A DNA stretch of 64,000 nucleotides from an uncultured Hungatella sp. GTDB lineage: Bacteria > Bacillota > Clostridia > Lachnospirales > Lachnospiraceae. Below are positions 25,078 to 33,014 of the stretch, piece by piece. The notes beneath the pieces were generated by a model. That model made no database searches, was not told the DNA's origin, and saw nothing but the letters and a program-made list of their open reading frames with translations. Each line of letters begins with the position of its first letter. Position 1 is the first letter of the stretch. The position numbers and the translations under genes are program-made. The stretch covers positions 1 to 64,000 of the forward strand of contig CAJUPQ010000006.1 in the NCBI GenBank assembly GCA_910588505.1, in the 5' to 3' direction.

Positions 25078-26059
25078 AAGTCCCTAAGCTCCATGGCTGC
25101 CAGCCATCGTCCCCTGCCAGAACCCTTTGCCGACTGTAGAAAGGCAGTTCCTCCCAAGTCAGCCGGTGGACCCAGGCTGGCCTAAAGGTCATATCGCCGC
25201 CTGGGCCGAAGCTGTTGTACTCGGCAAAAAAGCAGGTGTCATGGGCCATGGTCTTGCCCCAGTCATGCCAGCCTTCGGGGAAAATGTGCTGATCCATATA
25301 GCAGTTGATGAGAACCGTCTTTGCATATTCCCGCCATGGCCTGCCAAGATAGGCGGAGCGGGGCGGGCAGCTGCCTGTGAAGCGGCAGCCTTCCATCACA
25401 TAGCCATAGGTCTGGCCCTGGGGGGTGGAGGCGGCGGTCACATAGCTGTTGACGCTTTTCCCGATATCTTTGGAGAAAAATTCGCAGTTCTCAAAATAGG
25501 CAGTGGCGCTGCCGAAGACAAAGTCAATGTCCCCCTCCAGATAGCAGTTCCGGTAATAGTGGCGGCCGTTAACGCGGGGGCTGAACTGTTTCGGCCCCAC
25601 AAAGCCGCCGGGCTCCAGCTCTTTTGGCGGAAGAGGGCCAGTAAACAGGGTATCCTGGCCGCCAAGAAACCGGCAGTTGTCAAACATGAGCCGATCCCCA
25701 TCCCCGTACAGAGCGATAGCCTGACCGCAGACCGGGCCAGGGCCGGCAGTGTTGGCAACAGACAGATTTTTGAAGGTCACATCGTGAGTGTCAATAAAAC
25801 AGGAGTAGGTGCGGAACGTTCCCCGCCGGGTGTTGTCCTCCATGGTCATGTTGGCCGAAAGGTCATAGGTGAGGACAGTATCCTGGCAGGAATCGCCCAC
25901 AAGGGTTATGTTAGGGTGAGTGATGGTGACTCGCTCTCTGTAGACGCCTCTGTGGATATGAAGGAGGCTCTCCCCGGTATATCCGTGGGGGATGGAGGAG
26001 AGGGCGTCTGCTATGGAGACAAAATCGCCGGTGTTGTCCGGGGCAATGTGGATGTTCAT
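25076..26059 (-). CDS. Pectinesterase (carbohydrate esterase family 8)
   Basis: Removes methyl esters from pectin homogalacturonan. The 327-aa right-handed beta-helix protein has the family's catalytic signatures in order: CGQAIALYGDGDRL, GGQDTLF (first catalytic Asp), GDIDFVFGSA (second Asp) and YLGRPWREYA (Arg). There is no signal peptide, so it is probably cytoplasmic and acts on imported oligogalacturonides (inference). AAGGAAG precedes the ATG. No uronate-isomerase or transport genes are adjacent. The stop codon lies inside the end of repeat R4. Confidence 0.9.
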   Translation of the reverse strand: MNIHIAPDNTGDFVSIADALSSIPHGYTGESLLHIHRGVYRERVTITHPNITLVGDSCQDTVLTYDLSANMTMEDNTRRGTFRTYSCFIDTHDVTFKNLSVANTAGPGPVCGQAIALYGDGDRLMFDNCRFLGGQDTLFTGPLPPKELEPGGFVGPKQFSPRVNGRHYYRNCYLEGDIDFVFGSATAYFENCEFFSKDIGKSVNSYVTAASTPQGQTYGYVMEGCRFTGSCPPRSAYLGRPWREYAKTVLINCYMDQHIFPEGWHDWGKTMAHDTCFFAEYNSFGPGGDMTFRPAWVHRLTWEELPFYSRQRVLAGDDGWQPWSLGT

Positions 26060-26087
26060 GGGAGACTGGTCTTCCTTTCTTTACTGG

Positions 26088-26596
26088 TCAGGCGATGCCT
26101 ACGGCGGCCTTTACTTTCCAAAGGTTGATATTGATATGTTTGATCTCCAGGTAGATCCGCTCATTTTCTGACTGGAGTTCCAGGGCGGCATCTAGTAGTC
26201 TGTCCTTGAAATATTTACACAAATATTTCAAGGACAGACTACTAGTTTCCGGTTCAGATCAGAATGTCCCTCCGCAACGATGTTGATCATGGCTCGGAGT
26301 TCATTGTCAATGATCATGGTGATATTATCCTGCTTTGTCTCCACGCAGTCAAGACGTTTCTTTACAGAAACCACCTCAAATTTCAGATAACACACATCCG
26401 CTTTCAGGATATATACCTCCTTTTTCAGCAAGCTGACATCTTCTTTCAGGAGAGCAACGTCATCTTTGAGGACTCTGACGTCTTCCTTAAGCCCACTGAC
26501 ATCCGCCCTTAGATCCTGGATGTCAGTTCTCATTTCTTTCATCTCGCAACTCATTTGATCTAGTTTGTCTAAGATTATCCTGGTTTCTTCGCTCAT
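26088..26596 (-). pseudogene. Coiled-coil gene interrupted by a palindrome
   Basis: The minus-strand frame starting at 26596 (GGAG 9 nt upstream) codes for a coiled-coil protein with heptad-like DVSLLKKEV / DVRVLKDDV units. It ends after 122 aa in ...NRKLVVCP, where the last codons and TGA come from the 54-bp palindrome at 26192-26245. On the other side the reading resumes as DAALELQSENERIYLEI and runs 34 more residues to TGA at 26088-26090. Joining the flanks with one CTAG restores a continuous frame through ...NRKL-DAALELQ.... The upstream product may still be made as a truncated protein. Function unknown. Confidence 0.75.
26192..26245. repeat. 54-bp perfect palindrome
   Basis: Two perfect 25-bp inverted arms (CTAGTAGTCTGTCCTTGAA.. 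and its complement) around a 4-nt ACAC loop, with CTAG at both outer ends. It sits inside the coiled-coil gene and carries a stop codon in that frame. It looks like a small inserted hairpin element with CTAG as target duplication (inference). On the minus strand no T-run follows, so it is not a standard terminator. Confidence 0.9.
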
Positions 26597-26794
26597 TTGA
26601 TCACACTCCGTTTCTGTACATTTACAATTTTGGGGGTAACATCATATACATCGCGCCCAGATGCGCGGGTACCGGTCAGAGTGTGGGCGGCACAATAAAA
26701 ACACCTGAAATCCCGGTTGAAACAACCGCGTCTGAACATAAAGTCAGAAACATAACAGAGTCCAGAGGACAGAAATCCTCTGACAAGCAGATCC

Positions 26795-26823
26795 AGTGTA
26801 CCACAGTTTTTCGCAAACCACAA
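26795..26823 (-). promoter_or_regulatory. Promoter of the interrupted coiled-coil gene
   Basis: On the minus strand TTGTGG (26823-26818), 17 bp, TACACT (26800-26795). The leader is nearly 200 nt and includes a small hairpin (CAGAGGA/TCCTCTG). Confidence 0.5.
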
Positions 26824-26830
26824 GCTTAAC

Positions 26831-26860
26831 TTGCAAAATCTTGTGGTTTATGTGTATAAT
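26831..26860 (+). promoter_or_regulatory. Promoter of the type IIA topoisomerase operon
   Basis: TTGCAA (26831-26836), 18 bp, TATAAT (26855-26860). It overlaps the divergent minus-strand promoter region. A 210-nt leader separates it from the start codon. Confidence 0.65.
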
Positions 26861-26862
26861 AG

Positions 26863-26995
26863 TTACAGTTCAGATAGGTCTGTGCATTTACTGCGCTGAC
26901 TGTACGAAAGCGTAACGGCAGCAGGCACCTGGCCCATTGCGTAAGCGATTTTCATGGCCGGATGCGTAACAGTTCAAGAGTTATCTGAACTGTTA
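26863..26995 (+). repeat. 133-bp element with terminal inverted repeats in the leader
   Basis: Bounded by TTACAGTTCAGATA (26863-26876) and TATCTGAACTGTTA (26982-26995), which are inverted copies matching at 13 of 14 positions. Inside, GCGTAAC/GCGTAAG motifs recur three times. A smaller hairpin AACAGTTCA..TGAACTGTT (26968-26994) lies at the right end. It starts exactly at the expected transcription start. A similar TTACAGTTCAAATA occurs at 16795, so the end sequence may be dispersed. Confidence 0.55.
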
Positions 26996-27076
26996 GTGCG
27001 CCCATAATAGGGTTACTGTTCAAGGCTATCAAAACGGATAACCTATAAAATAAAAGTTGAAACATGGAGGAGACAT

Positions 27077-28996
27077 ATGGTAAAGGCACAGTACAATGCG
27101 GACAGCATCACGGTCCTTGAGGGGCTGGAGGCTGTCCGGAAAAGGCCTGGCATGTACATAGGAGGCGTTGGGATCAAGGGGCTGAACCATTTGATCTACG
27201 AGGTGCTGGATAATTCCGTGGATGAGCATCTGGCAGGTTTCTGCAGCCAGATCTGGGTCACCCTGGAGGAGGACAATTCCTGCACGGTCAAAGATAACGG
27301 CCGCGGGATCCCGGTAGAGATGCACAAAAAGGGAGTGTCGGCGGAGCGGGTGGTCCTGTCAACCCTCCACGCCGGCGGCAAATTTGATAATGAGGCTTAC
27401 AAGACCAGCGGAGGCCTTCACGGCGTAGGCTCATCGGTGGTCAACGCCCTGTCAGAGCATATGGATATTAAGGTGTACAAAAACGGTTACATCCATCACG
27501 ACGCTTACAGACGGGGTGTTCCCACCGTGGAGCTGGTAAACGGCCTTCTTCCCACCGTGGGGAAGACAAAAGAGACGGGGACAGAAATCAACTTCCTTCC
27601 GGATGGGGAGATCTTTGAGCGGACCAGGTTTAAGGCGGACTGGCTGAAAAGCAGGATACATGAGACCGCCTACTTAAACCCGAATCTGACCATAACCTAT
27701 TCTAACAAGCGTAAGGGGGAGGAGGAGACTATTGTATATAGTGAGCCGGAAGGGCTTGTTGCCTATGTAAAGGAAGTGAACGCGGGCAAAACGCCGATCC
27801 ACGATCCGGTGTACTACAAGGGGACTGTGGACCATATCGAGGTGGAGGCAGCCTTCCAGTTTGTGGATACCTTCGAGGAAAATATATCCGGGTTCTGCAA
27901 CAACATTTTTACCCAGGAGGGAGGAACCCACCTGGTAGGTTTTAAGACCAAGTTTACGGCTCTGATCAACACCTATGCCAGGGAGTTGGGAATCTTAAAA
28001 GAGAAGGACGCCAACTTTACAGGGGCGGACACCCGCAACGGCATGACAGCCATTGTAGCCATCAAGCACCCGGACCCTATCTTTGAGGGGCAGACCAAGA
28101 CCAAGATGGCCAGCGCGGACGCCACCAAAGCGGTATTTACCATCACCGGAGATGAGCTGCAGCGGTATTTTGACCGGAACCTGGAGGTGCTCAAAGGGAT
28201 CATCGGCTGCGCGGAGAAGTCTGCCAAGATCCGCAGGGCGGAGGAGAAGGCCAGGACCAACATGCTGACAAAGTCAAAATTTTCCTTTGACAGCAACGGC
28301 AAACTTGCCAACTGCGAGAGCCGGGAGCCGGAAAAATGCGAGATCTTCATCGTGGAGGGGGATTCTGCCGGCGGCTCGGCCAAGACGGCCAGAAACCGGA
28401 TGTACCAGGCCATCCTGCCGATCCGGGGCAAGATCTTAAATGTGGAAAAGGCTTCCATGGACAAAGTCCTTGCCAACGGGGAGATCAAGACCATGATCAA
28501 CGCCTTTGGCTGCGGATTTTCCGAGGGGTATGGCAATGACTTTGACATCAGCAAATTGAGATATCACAAGATCATCCTTATGACCGATGCGGATGTGGAC
28601 GGCAGCCATATTGACACCCTGCTTCTCACCTTTCTCTATCGGTTTATGCCGGAGCTGATCTACAATGGCCACGTGTACATTGCCATGCCGCCTCTTTTTA
28701 AGGTGATACCCAAAAAGGGGGAGGAACAGTACCTCTATGACGAGAAGGAACTGGAAAAATACCGGAAGACCCACAAAGGCGAGTTTACCCTCCAGAGGTA
28801 CAAAGGCCTTGGAGAGATGGACGCCAGCCAGCTGTGGGAAACCACTCTGGACCCGGAGAACCGGGTATTAAAGCGGGTGGAGATCGAGGATGCCCGTCTG
28901 GCCTCGGAGATCACAGAGATGCTTATGGGCAGCGACGTGCCGCCGAGACGGCAGTTTATCTATGACCACGCGGACGAAGCCGAGATCGACGCGTAA
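27077..28996 (+). CDS. Type IIA DNA topoisomerase subunit B (ParE/GyrB-like)
   Basis: ATPase subunit of a type IIA topoisomerase. The 639-aa protein has the GHKL N-terminus LEAVRKRPGMYIG, DNSVDEHLAG, DNGRGIP and GGLHGVGSSVVNALS, the TOPRIM motifs EGDSAGGSAK (about residues 427-436) and DADVDGSHI, and the QRYKGLGEMDASQLWETT block. Sequence alone does not cleanly split GyrB from ParE. The partner subunit lacks a GyrA box and no dnaA/dnaN/recF context is present, so topoisomerase IV or a second gyrase-like enzyme is more likely than the main gyrase. GGAGGAG precedes the ATG. It is separated by 11 bp from the A subunit. Confidence 0.93.
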   Translation: MVKAQYNADSITVLEGLEAVRKRPGMYIGGVGIKGLNHLIYEVLDNSVDEHLAGFCSQIWVTLEEDNSCTVKDNGRGIPVEMHKKGVSAERVVLSTLHAGGKFDNEAYKTSGGLHGVGSSVVNALSEHMDIKVYKNGYIHHDAYRRGVPTVELVNGLLPTVGKTKETGTEINFLPDGEIFERTRFKADWLKSRIHETAYLNPNLTITYSNKRKGEEETIVYSEPEGLVAYVKEVNAGKTPIHDPVYYKGTVDHIEVEAAFQFVDTFEENISGFCNNIFTQEGGTHLVGFKTKFTALINTYARELGILKEKDANFTGADTRNGMTAIVAIKHPDPIFEGQTKTKMASADATKAVFTITGDELQRYFDRNLEVLKGIIGCAEKSAKIRRAEEKARTNMLTKSKFSFDSNGKLANCESREPEKCEIFIVEGDSAGGSAKTARNRMYQAILPIRGKILNVEKASMDKVLANGEIKTMINAFGCGFSEGYGNDFDISKLRYHKIILMTDADVDGSHIDTLLLTFLYRFMPELIYNGHVYIAMPPLFKVIPKKGEEQYLYDEKELEKYRKTHKGEFTLQRYKGLGEMDASQLWETTLDPENRVLKRVEIEDARLASEITEMLMGSDVPPRRQFIYDHADEAEIDA

Positions 28997-29007
28997 GGAG
29001 GATATCA

Positions 29008-31242
29008 ATGGCGGAAAAGATCATTACAACAGAATATTCGGAGGAGATGCAGAGGAGTTATGTGAACTACTCCATGAGCGTTATCACCGCAAGGGCCATC
29101 CCTGATGCCAGGGATGGGTTAAAGCCGGTTCAGCGGCGGGTGCTCTACGATATGAGCGAGCTGAAACTGAACCACGACAAGCCTCACAGAAAGTCGGCCC
29201 GTATCGTAGGCGATACCATGGGTAAATATCACCCCCACGGCGACTCCTCCATCTACGATACCCTGGTGGTGTTGAGCCAGGATTTTAAGAAGGGCATGGC
29301 CCTGGTGGACGGCCACGGCAATTTCGGCTCCATTGAGGGGGACGGCGCCGCGGCCATGCGTTACACAGAGGCAAGGCTGCAGAAATTCGCGGAGGAAGTG
29401 TACTTAAAAGACTTAGACAAGACCGTGGCCTTTGTGCCAAACTACGACGAGACGGAAAAGGAGCCGGAGGTGCTGCCGGTGCGGGTGCCAAATCTTCTGA
29501 TCAACGGGGCCGAGGGTATTGCCGTGGGCATGAGCACCAGCATCCCGCCTCACAACCTGGCAGAGGTAGTGGACGCGGTGAAGGCTTACATCAGGAACCC
29601 TGACATCACTACCCGGGAGCTGATGGAGCGGATGCCGGGACCTGATTTCCCCACAGGAGGGATCATTGCCAACAAAAAGGACCTACCCGGGATCTACGAG
29701 ACCGGCGTTGGGAAGATCAAACTGCGGGGAAGGATGGAGGTGGAACTGGGAAAGCGACGGACGGACAAGGACAAGCTGATCATCTCTGAAATTCCGTACA
29801 CCATGATCGGGGCCGGCATTAACAAGTTCCTTGTGGATGTGGCGGACCTGGTGGAGTCAAAGAAGCTGACCGACGTGACTGACATTTCCAACCAGTCGGG
29901 TAAGGAGGGCATCCGCATTGTTTTGGAGCTGAAAAAAGACGCGGATGTGGAGAAGGTGAAAAATATCCTCTACAAGAAGACCAAGTTGGAGGACACCTAC
30001 GGCGTCAACATGCTGGCTATTGTAAACGGTCGGCCTGAGACCCTGAATCTCCGCGGCATTTTAAAACATTATCTGGATTTCCAGTATGACAACAACCGGA
30101 AAAAATATCAGGCTCTATTGGATAAGGAGCTGGAAAAGAAGGAGATCAAGGAGGGGCTTATAAAAGCCTGCGATGTGATCGACCTGATCATCGCCATTCT
30201 GCGGGGATCGAAGAATCTGAAGGACGCCAAGGCCTGCCTCATGAACGGAGACACATCCAGGATCACCTTCAAGAACCCGGAGTTTGAAAAGGACGCCAAA
30301 GAACTGCGCTTTACGGAGAAACAAGCCGGGGCGATCCTGGAGATGCGGCTGTATAAGCTGATAGGGCTGGAGATTCTGGCTTTGGAGCGGGAGTACAAGG
30401 AGACGCTGAAAAAGATCAAGGAGTACACCGGGATCCTGAAAGATAAGGGGACCATGGACCAGGTGATCATGGACGATCTGGACCGGATCAAGGAGGAATT
30501 TGCCCTTCTTCGCAGGACGGATATTGAGGACGGCAAGGAGGCATTTTACGAGGAGGCCCCCATGGAAGTCCAGGAGGTAACCTTTGTCATGGACCGGTTC
30601 GGGTACTGCAAAGTTTTAGATAAGACAACCTTTGAGCGGAACCGGGAGACCGTTGAGACGGAGTACCCTCAGGTGATCCGGTGCATGAACACGGACAAGA
30701 TCTGCCTGTTTACGGACAAGGGTAACCTACATCAGATCAAGGTTAAAGATATACCCGGGGCAAAGCTGCGGGAAAAAGGGGTGCCTGTGGATAACTTGAG
30801 CAAGTTTGACGGGACAAAAGAGGTTATTTTGTGCCTTACCAGCCTGGACGCCATCATGGGCAGAAAGCTGATCTTTGCCACAAAGATGGCCCTGGTGAAG
30901 CAGGTCCCCGGGGAGGAATTTGTGACCAACAACCGGACAGTGGCCGCTACCAAACTGCAGGACGGGGATGAGCTGGTAAATGTGACCGTGGCGGGCCAGC
31001 AGACAGAGGTGGTGATTCAGACGAAAAACGGAGTGTTTTTGCGGTTTCCTTTGGTCGAAATTTCGGAGATGAAGAAGAATTCCAGGGGAGTCCGGGGGAT
31101 TAAGTTGGAGAAAGATGACGAATTGGAAGCTTTGTATTTAATTGGGGACAATCCTGTGGTACAATATAAAAAGAAGGAAGTACACTTGAACCGGCTGAAG
31201 ATCGGGAAGCGGGACGGAAAAGGGAGTAAGGTCAGAGGATAA
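29008..31242 (+). CDS. Type IIA DNA topoisomerase subunit A (ParC/GyrA-like)
   Basis: DNA breakage-reunion subunit. The 744-aa protein shows the quinolone-resistance region HPHGDSSIYDTLV with the usual Ser and Asp present, the catalytic Tyr in AAMRYTEARL (about residue 119), and a C-terminal beta-pinwheel with blades such as FGYCKVLDKTTF and GVFLRFPLVEISEMKKNSRGVRGIKL. The QRRGGKG GyrA box, required for negative supercoiling by gyrase, is not found at the start of the pinwheel. That points to decatenase (topoisomerase IV-like) activity, as an inference. AAGGAGG precedes the ATG. Confidence 0.93.
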   Translation: MAEKIITTEYSEEMQRSYVNYSMSVITARAIPDARDGLKPVQRRVLYDMSELKLNHDKPHRKSARIVGDTMGKYHPHGDSSIYDTLVVLSQDFKKGMALVDGHGNFGSIEGDGAAAMRYTEARLQKFAEEVYLKDLDKTVAFVPNYDETEKEPEVLPVRVPNLLINGAEGIAVGMSTSIPPHNLAEVVDAVKAYIRNPDITTRELMERMPGPDFPTGGIIANKKDLPGIYETGVGKIKLRGRMEVELGKRRTDKDKLIISEIPYTMIGAGINKFLVDVADLVESKKLTDVTDISNQSGKEGIRIVLELKKDADVEKVKNILYKKTKLEDTYGVNMLAIVNGRPETLNLRGILKHYLDFQYDNNRKKYQALLDKELEKKEIKEGLIKACDVIDLIIAILRGSKNLKDAKACLMNGDTSRITFKNPEFEKDAKELRFTEKQAGAILEMRLYKLIGLEILALEREYKETLKKIKEYTGILKDKGTMDQVIMDDLDRIKEEFALLRRTDIEDGKEAFYEEAPMEVQEVTFVMDRFGYCKVLDKTTFERNRETVETEYPQVIRCMNTDKICLFTDKGNLHQIKVKDIPGAKLREKGVPVDNLSKFDGTKEVILCLTSLDAIMGRKLIFATKMALVKQVPGEEFVTNNRTVAATKLQDGDELVNVTVAGQQTEVVIQTKNGVFLRFPLVEISEMKKNSRGVRGIKLEKDDELEALYLIGDNPVVQYKKKEVHLNRLKIGKRDGKGSKVRG

Positions 31243-31308
31243 GGCAGGCTTAGACATTGATTTGGGTGTGTTCAGATATAAAAAATAATATAGAAGGAGG
31301 TTTGTAGT

Positions 31309-32028
31309 ATGGGTGAGAGTAAGGTTCCGACTCCGCATATTGGGGCGAAGGTGGGGGAGATTGCCGAGACAGTTTTGCTGCCGGGTGATCCCTTAAGGGC
31401 AAAGTATATCGCGGAGGAGTTTTTGACGGGAGTGAGCCAGTTTAATTCCACCAGAAATATGCTGGGGTTTACGGGGGAGTACAAGGGGAGACGTGTCTCT
31501 GTGATGGGGTCGGGCATGGGATGCCCTTCTATTGGGATCTATTCCTATGAGCTGATCCATTTTTACGGGTGCAAGAATCTGATCCGCGTGGGGACAGCCG
31601 GGGCATTGAGGCCGGAGGTGAAGGTACGGGACATGGTGTTCGGCATGGGAGCCTGCACCACGTCCAATTATGTGAAGCAGTTTCGGCTGCCTGGGGATTA
31701 CTCCTGTATCTGCAGCTACGAGCTTTTGGATAAGGCGGTGAGGACGGCCAGAGAGCGGGGATTTTCTTACCATGTGGGGAATATCTTAAGCTCCGATATG
31801 TTCTATAACCCGGATATTCCGCCCATGGGCGTTACCTGGGATAAGATGGGGGTTCTGGCGGTGGAGATGGAGGCTGCTGCCCTCTACAGCAACGCGGCTT
31901 ACGGCGGGGCCAACGCCCTGTGTATCCTGACGGTTTCCGATTCCCTGATCACAGGGGAGGAGACCACGGCCCAGGAGCGGCAGACTACCTTTACCAATAT
32001 GATGGAAGTGGCTCTGGAGTTGGCATAA
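31309..32028 (+). CDS. deoD: Purine-nucleoside phosphorylase (DeoD type)
   Basis: Phosphorolyses purine (deoxy)ribonucleosides to base and sugar 1-phosphate in the salvage pathway. The 239-aa protein has the hexameric NP-I family marks: LLPGDPLRAKYIAEEFL near the N-terminus, GSGMGCPSIGIYSYEL, IRVGTAGAL, VEMEAAALYSNA, and the catalytic Asp in TVSDSLITGE. AAGGAGG is 9 nt before the ATG. It lies 66 bp after the topoisomerase A gene and is followed by a TatD-like gene after 50 bp. Confidence 0.95.
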   Translation: MGESKVPTPHIGAKVGEIAETVLLPGDPLRAKYIAEEFLTGVSQFNSTRNMLGFTGEYKGRRVSVMGSGMGCPSIGIYSYELIHFYGCKNLIRVGTAGALRPEVKVRDMVFGMGACTTSNYVKQFRLPGDYSCICSYELLDKAVRTARERGFSYHVGNILSSDMFYNPDIPPMGVTWDKMGVLAVEMEAAALYSNAAYGGANALCILTVSDSLITGEETTAQERQTTFTNMMEVALELA

Positions 32029-32078
32029 GATTAACAGAGAGAATGCAGTGATAAATGTGTGAAAAGGATGGAGAACCA

Positions 32079-32849
32079 ATGAGGGGAATGATTGACAGCC
32101 ATGCCCATCTCTGCGGAGCGGAATTGTTTCCCGGATGGCGGGAGATCGCCGCAAAGGCCAGAGATGCGGGGATTGAAAAGATAATGATCATCTGCAGGTC
32201 CATGGAGGAGGCAAAACGGGCCTTTGACCTGGCGGGACAGGATTCTATGTTTGACGTTGCCGCGGGACTGCATCCCAATGATATCCTGGACACGCCTTTT
32301 GAGGAGTGGGAGCGATTTATGGATCTTTTGCGGGACGTCAGAGTGAAGGCGGTAGGCGAGATCGGGATCGATTATTCTTTTTATGAGACTGTGGTTCCCC
32401 AGGTTCTTCAGAAAGAAGTGTTCATCCGCCAGATCGATCTGGCCAATGAATTAAACAAACCGGCCATTATCCATATGCGCCACGCGGCGGAGGACACCAG
32501 GCGGTATATCAAATGCCATTTAAAGGCGCCTGGCATTATGCATGGCTACAGCGGCGGCTACAAGGCCATGAAGGAATTTCTCGATCTTGGGATGTACATT
32601 TCCTTCTCCCCGGCCGCCATCCTGGAATCCAAACAGGATGACGCCAGGAAAGTGGCCGCGGAGGTTCCTTTAGACCGGATCTTGGTGGAGAGCAACGGTC
32701 CTTTTAAGGCTCCCACATCCATGACGGGAACCATCCACGGCCCGGAGACCGTGGCCAGCGTGGTGGATTACATCTGTAAAGTTCGGGGTGTGAGGTGTGA
32801 GGATCTGACAGAAGCTGTGTACCACAATTACAGGAGGCTGTTCTCTTAG
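32079..32849 (+). CDS. TatD-family metallohydrolase with altered active site
   Basis: A 256-aa TIM-barrel hydrolase of the TatD (DNase/amidohydrolase-like) family. Metal ligands H8 and H10 in DSHAHL, the Glu of VGEIGIDYS, and the His residues of IIHMRHA and MHGYSGG are present. The final motif, normally ETDxPY, reads ESNGPF, so the metal-binding Asp near residue 206 is Asn. Activity may be changed. The ATG at 32079 is preferred over 32055 because GGAG lies 5 nt upstream. A terminator overlaps its 3' end. Confidence 0.88.
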   Translation: MRGMIDSHAHLCGAELFPGWREIAAKARDAGIEKIMIICRSMEEAKRAFDLAGQDSMFDVAAGLHPNDILDTPFEEWERFMDLLRDVRVKAVGEIGIDYSFYETVVPQVLQKEVFIRQIDLANELNKPAIIHMRHAAEDTRRYIKCHLKAPGIMHGYSGGYKAMKEFLDLGMYISFSPAAILESKQDDARKVAAEVPLDRILVESNGPFKAPTSMTGTIHGPETVASVVDYICKVRGVRCEDLTEAVYHNYRRLFS

Positions 32850-32865
32850 GGGACGCCTCCTTTTT
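32832..32865 (+). terminator. Terminator overlapping the TatD-family stop codon
   Basis: AGGAGGC at 32832 pairs with GCCTCCT, and GTTCTC inside pairs with GGGGAC (with G-U pairs), closed by a TTA loop and followed by TTTTT. The stop codon TAG at 32847-32849 is in and next to the loop, so the last codons form the stem. Confidence 0.85.
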
Positions 32866-32938
32866 GGATTCTTTTGTGAAAGAGTGCCTAGAAATGTATG
32901 TGCAGTAAAAACAGATGTATTTTCTTTGCGGAAAACAG

Positions 32939-32967
32939 TTGATTTTTTCGTCGTTTTGTTGTAGGAT
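32939..32967 (+). promoter_or_regulatory. asd promoter
   Basis: TTGATT (32939-32944), 17 bp, TAGGAT (32962-32967), 47 bp before the ATG. The leader is too short for a lysine riboswitch. Confidence 0.55.
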
Positions 32968-33014
32968 ATACGGGAATGGATTTTGGATCACAAAAAGGTT
33001 AAGGAGAATGAGAG

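Larger units (their letters stand above)
26597..27076. other. 480-bp gap between divergent genes
   Basis: Holds back-to-back promoters (minus strand 26795-26823 for the coiled-coil gene, plus strand 26831-26860 for the topoisomerase operon) and an inverted-repeat element in the topoisomerase leader. A 76-codon minus-strand frame at 26593-26823 is open, but it begins inside the promoter and has no ribosome site, so I do not call it. Confidence 0.6.

Noticed and set aside
24979..25185. 68-codon frame across repeat R4
   Set aside because: It runs from the repeat into the antisense of the pectinesterase gene.
26593..26823. 76-codon minus-strand frame upstream of the coiled-coil gene
   Set aside because: Its start codon falls inside the promoter -35 box, so it would not be transcribed; there is no ribosome site.
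32968..33014. Lysine riboswitch before asd
   Set aside because: Only about 40 nt lie between the promoter and the start codon, too short for that riboswitch.
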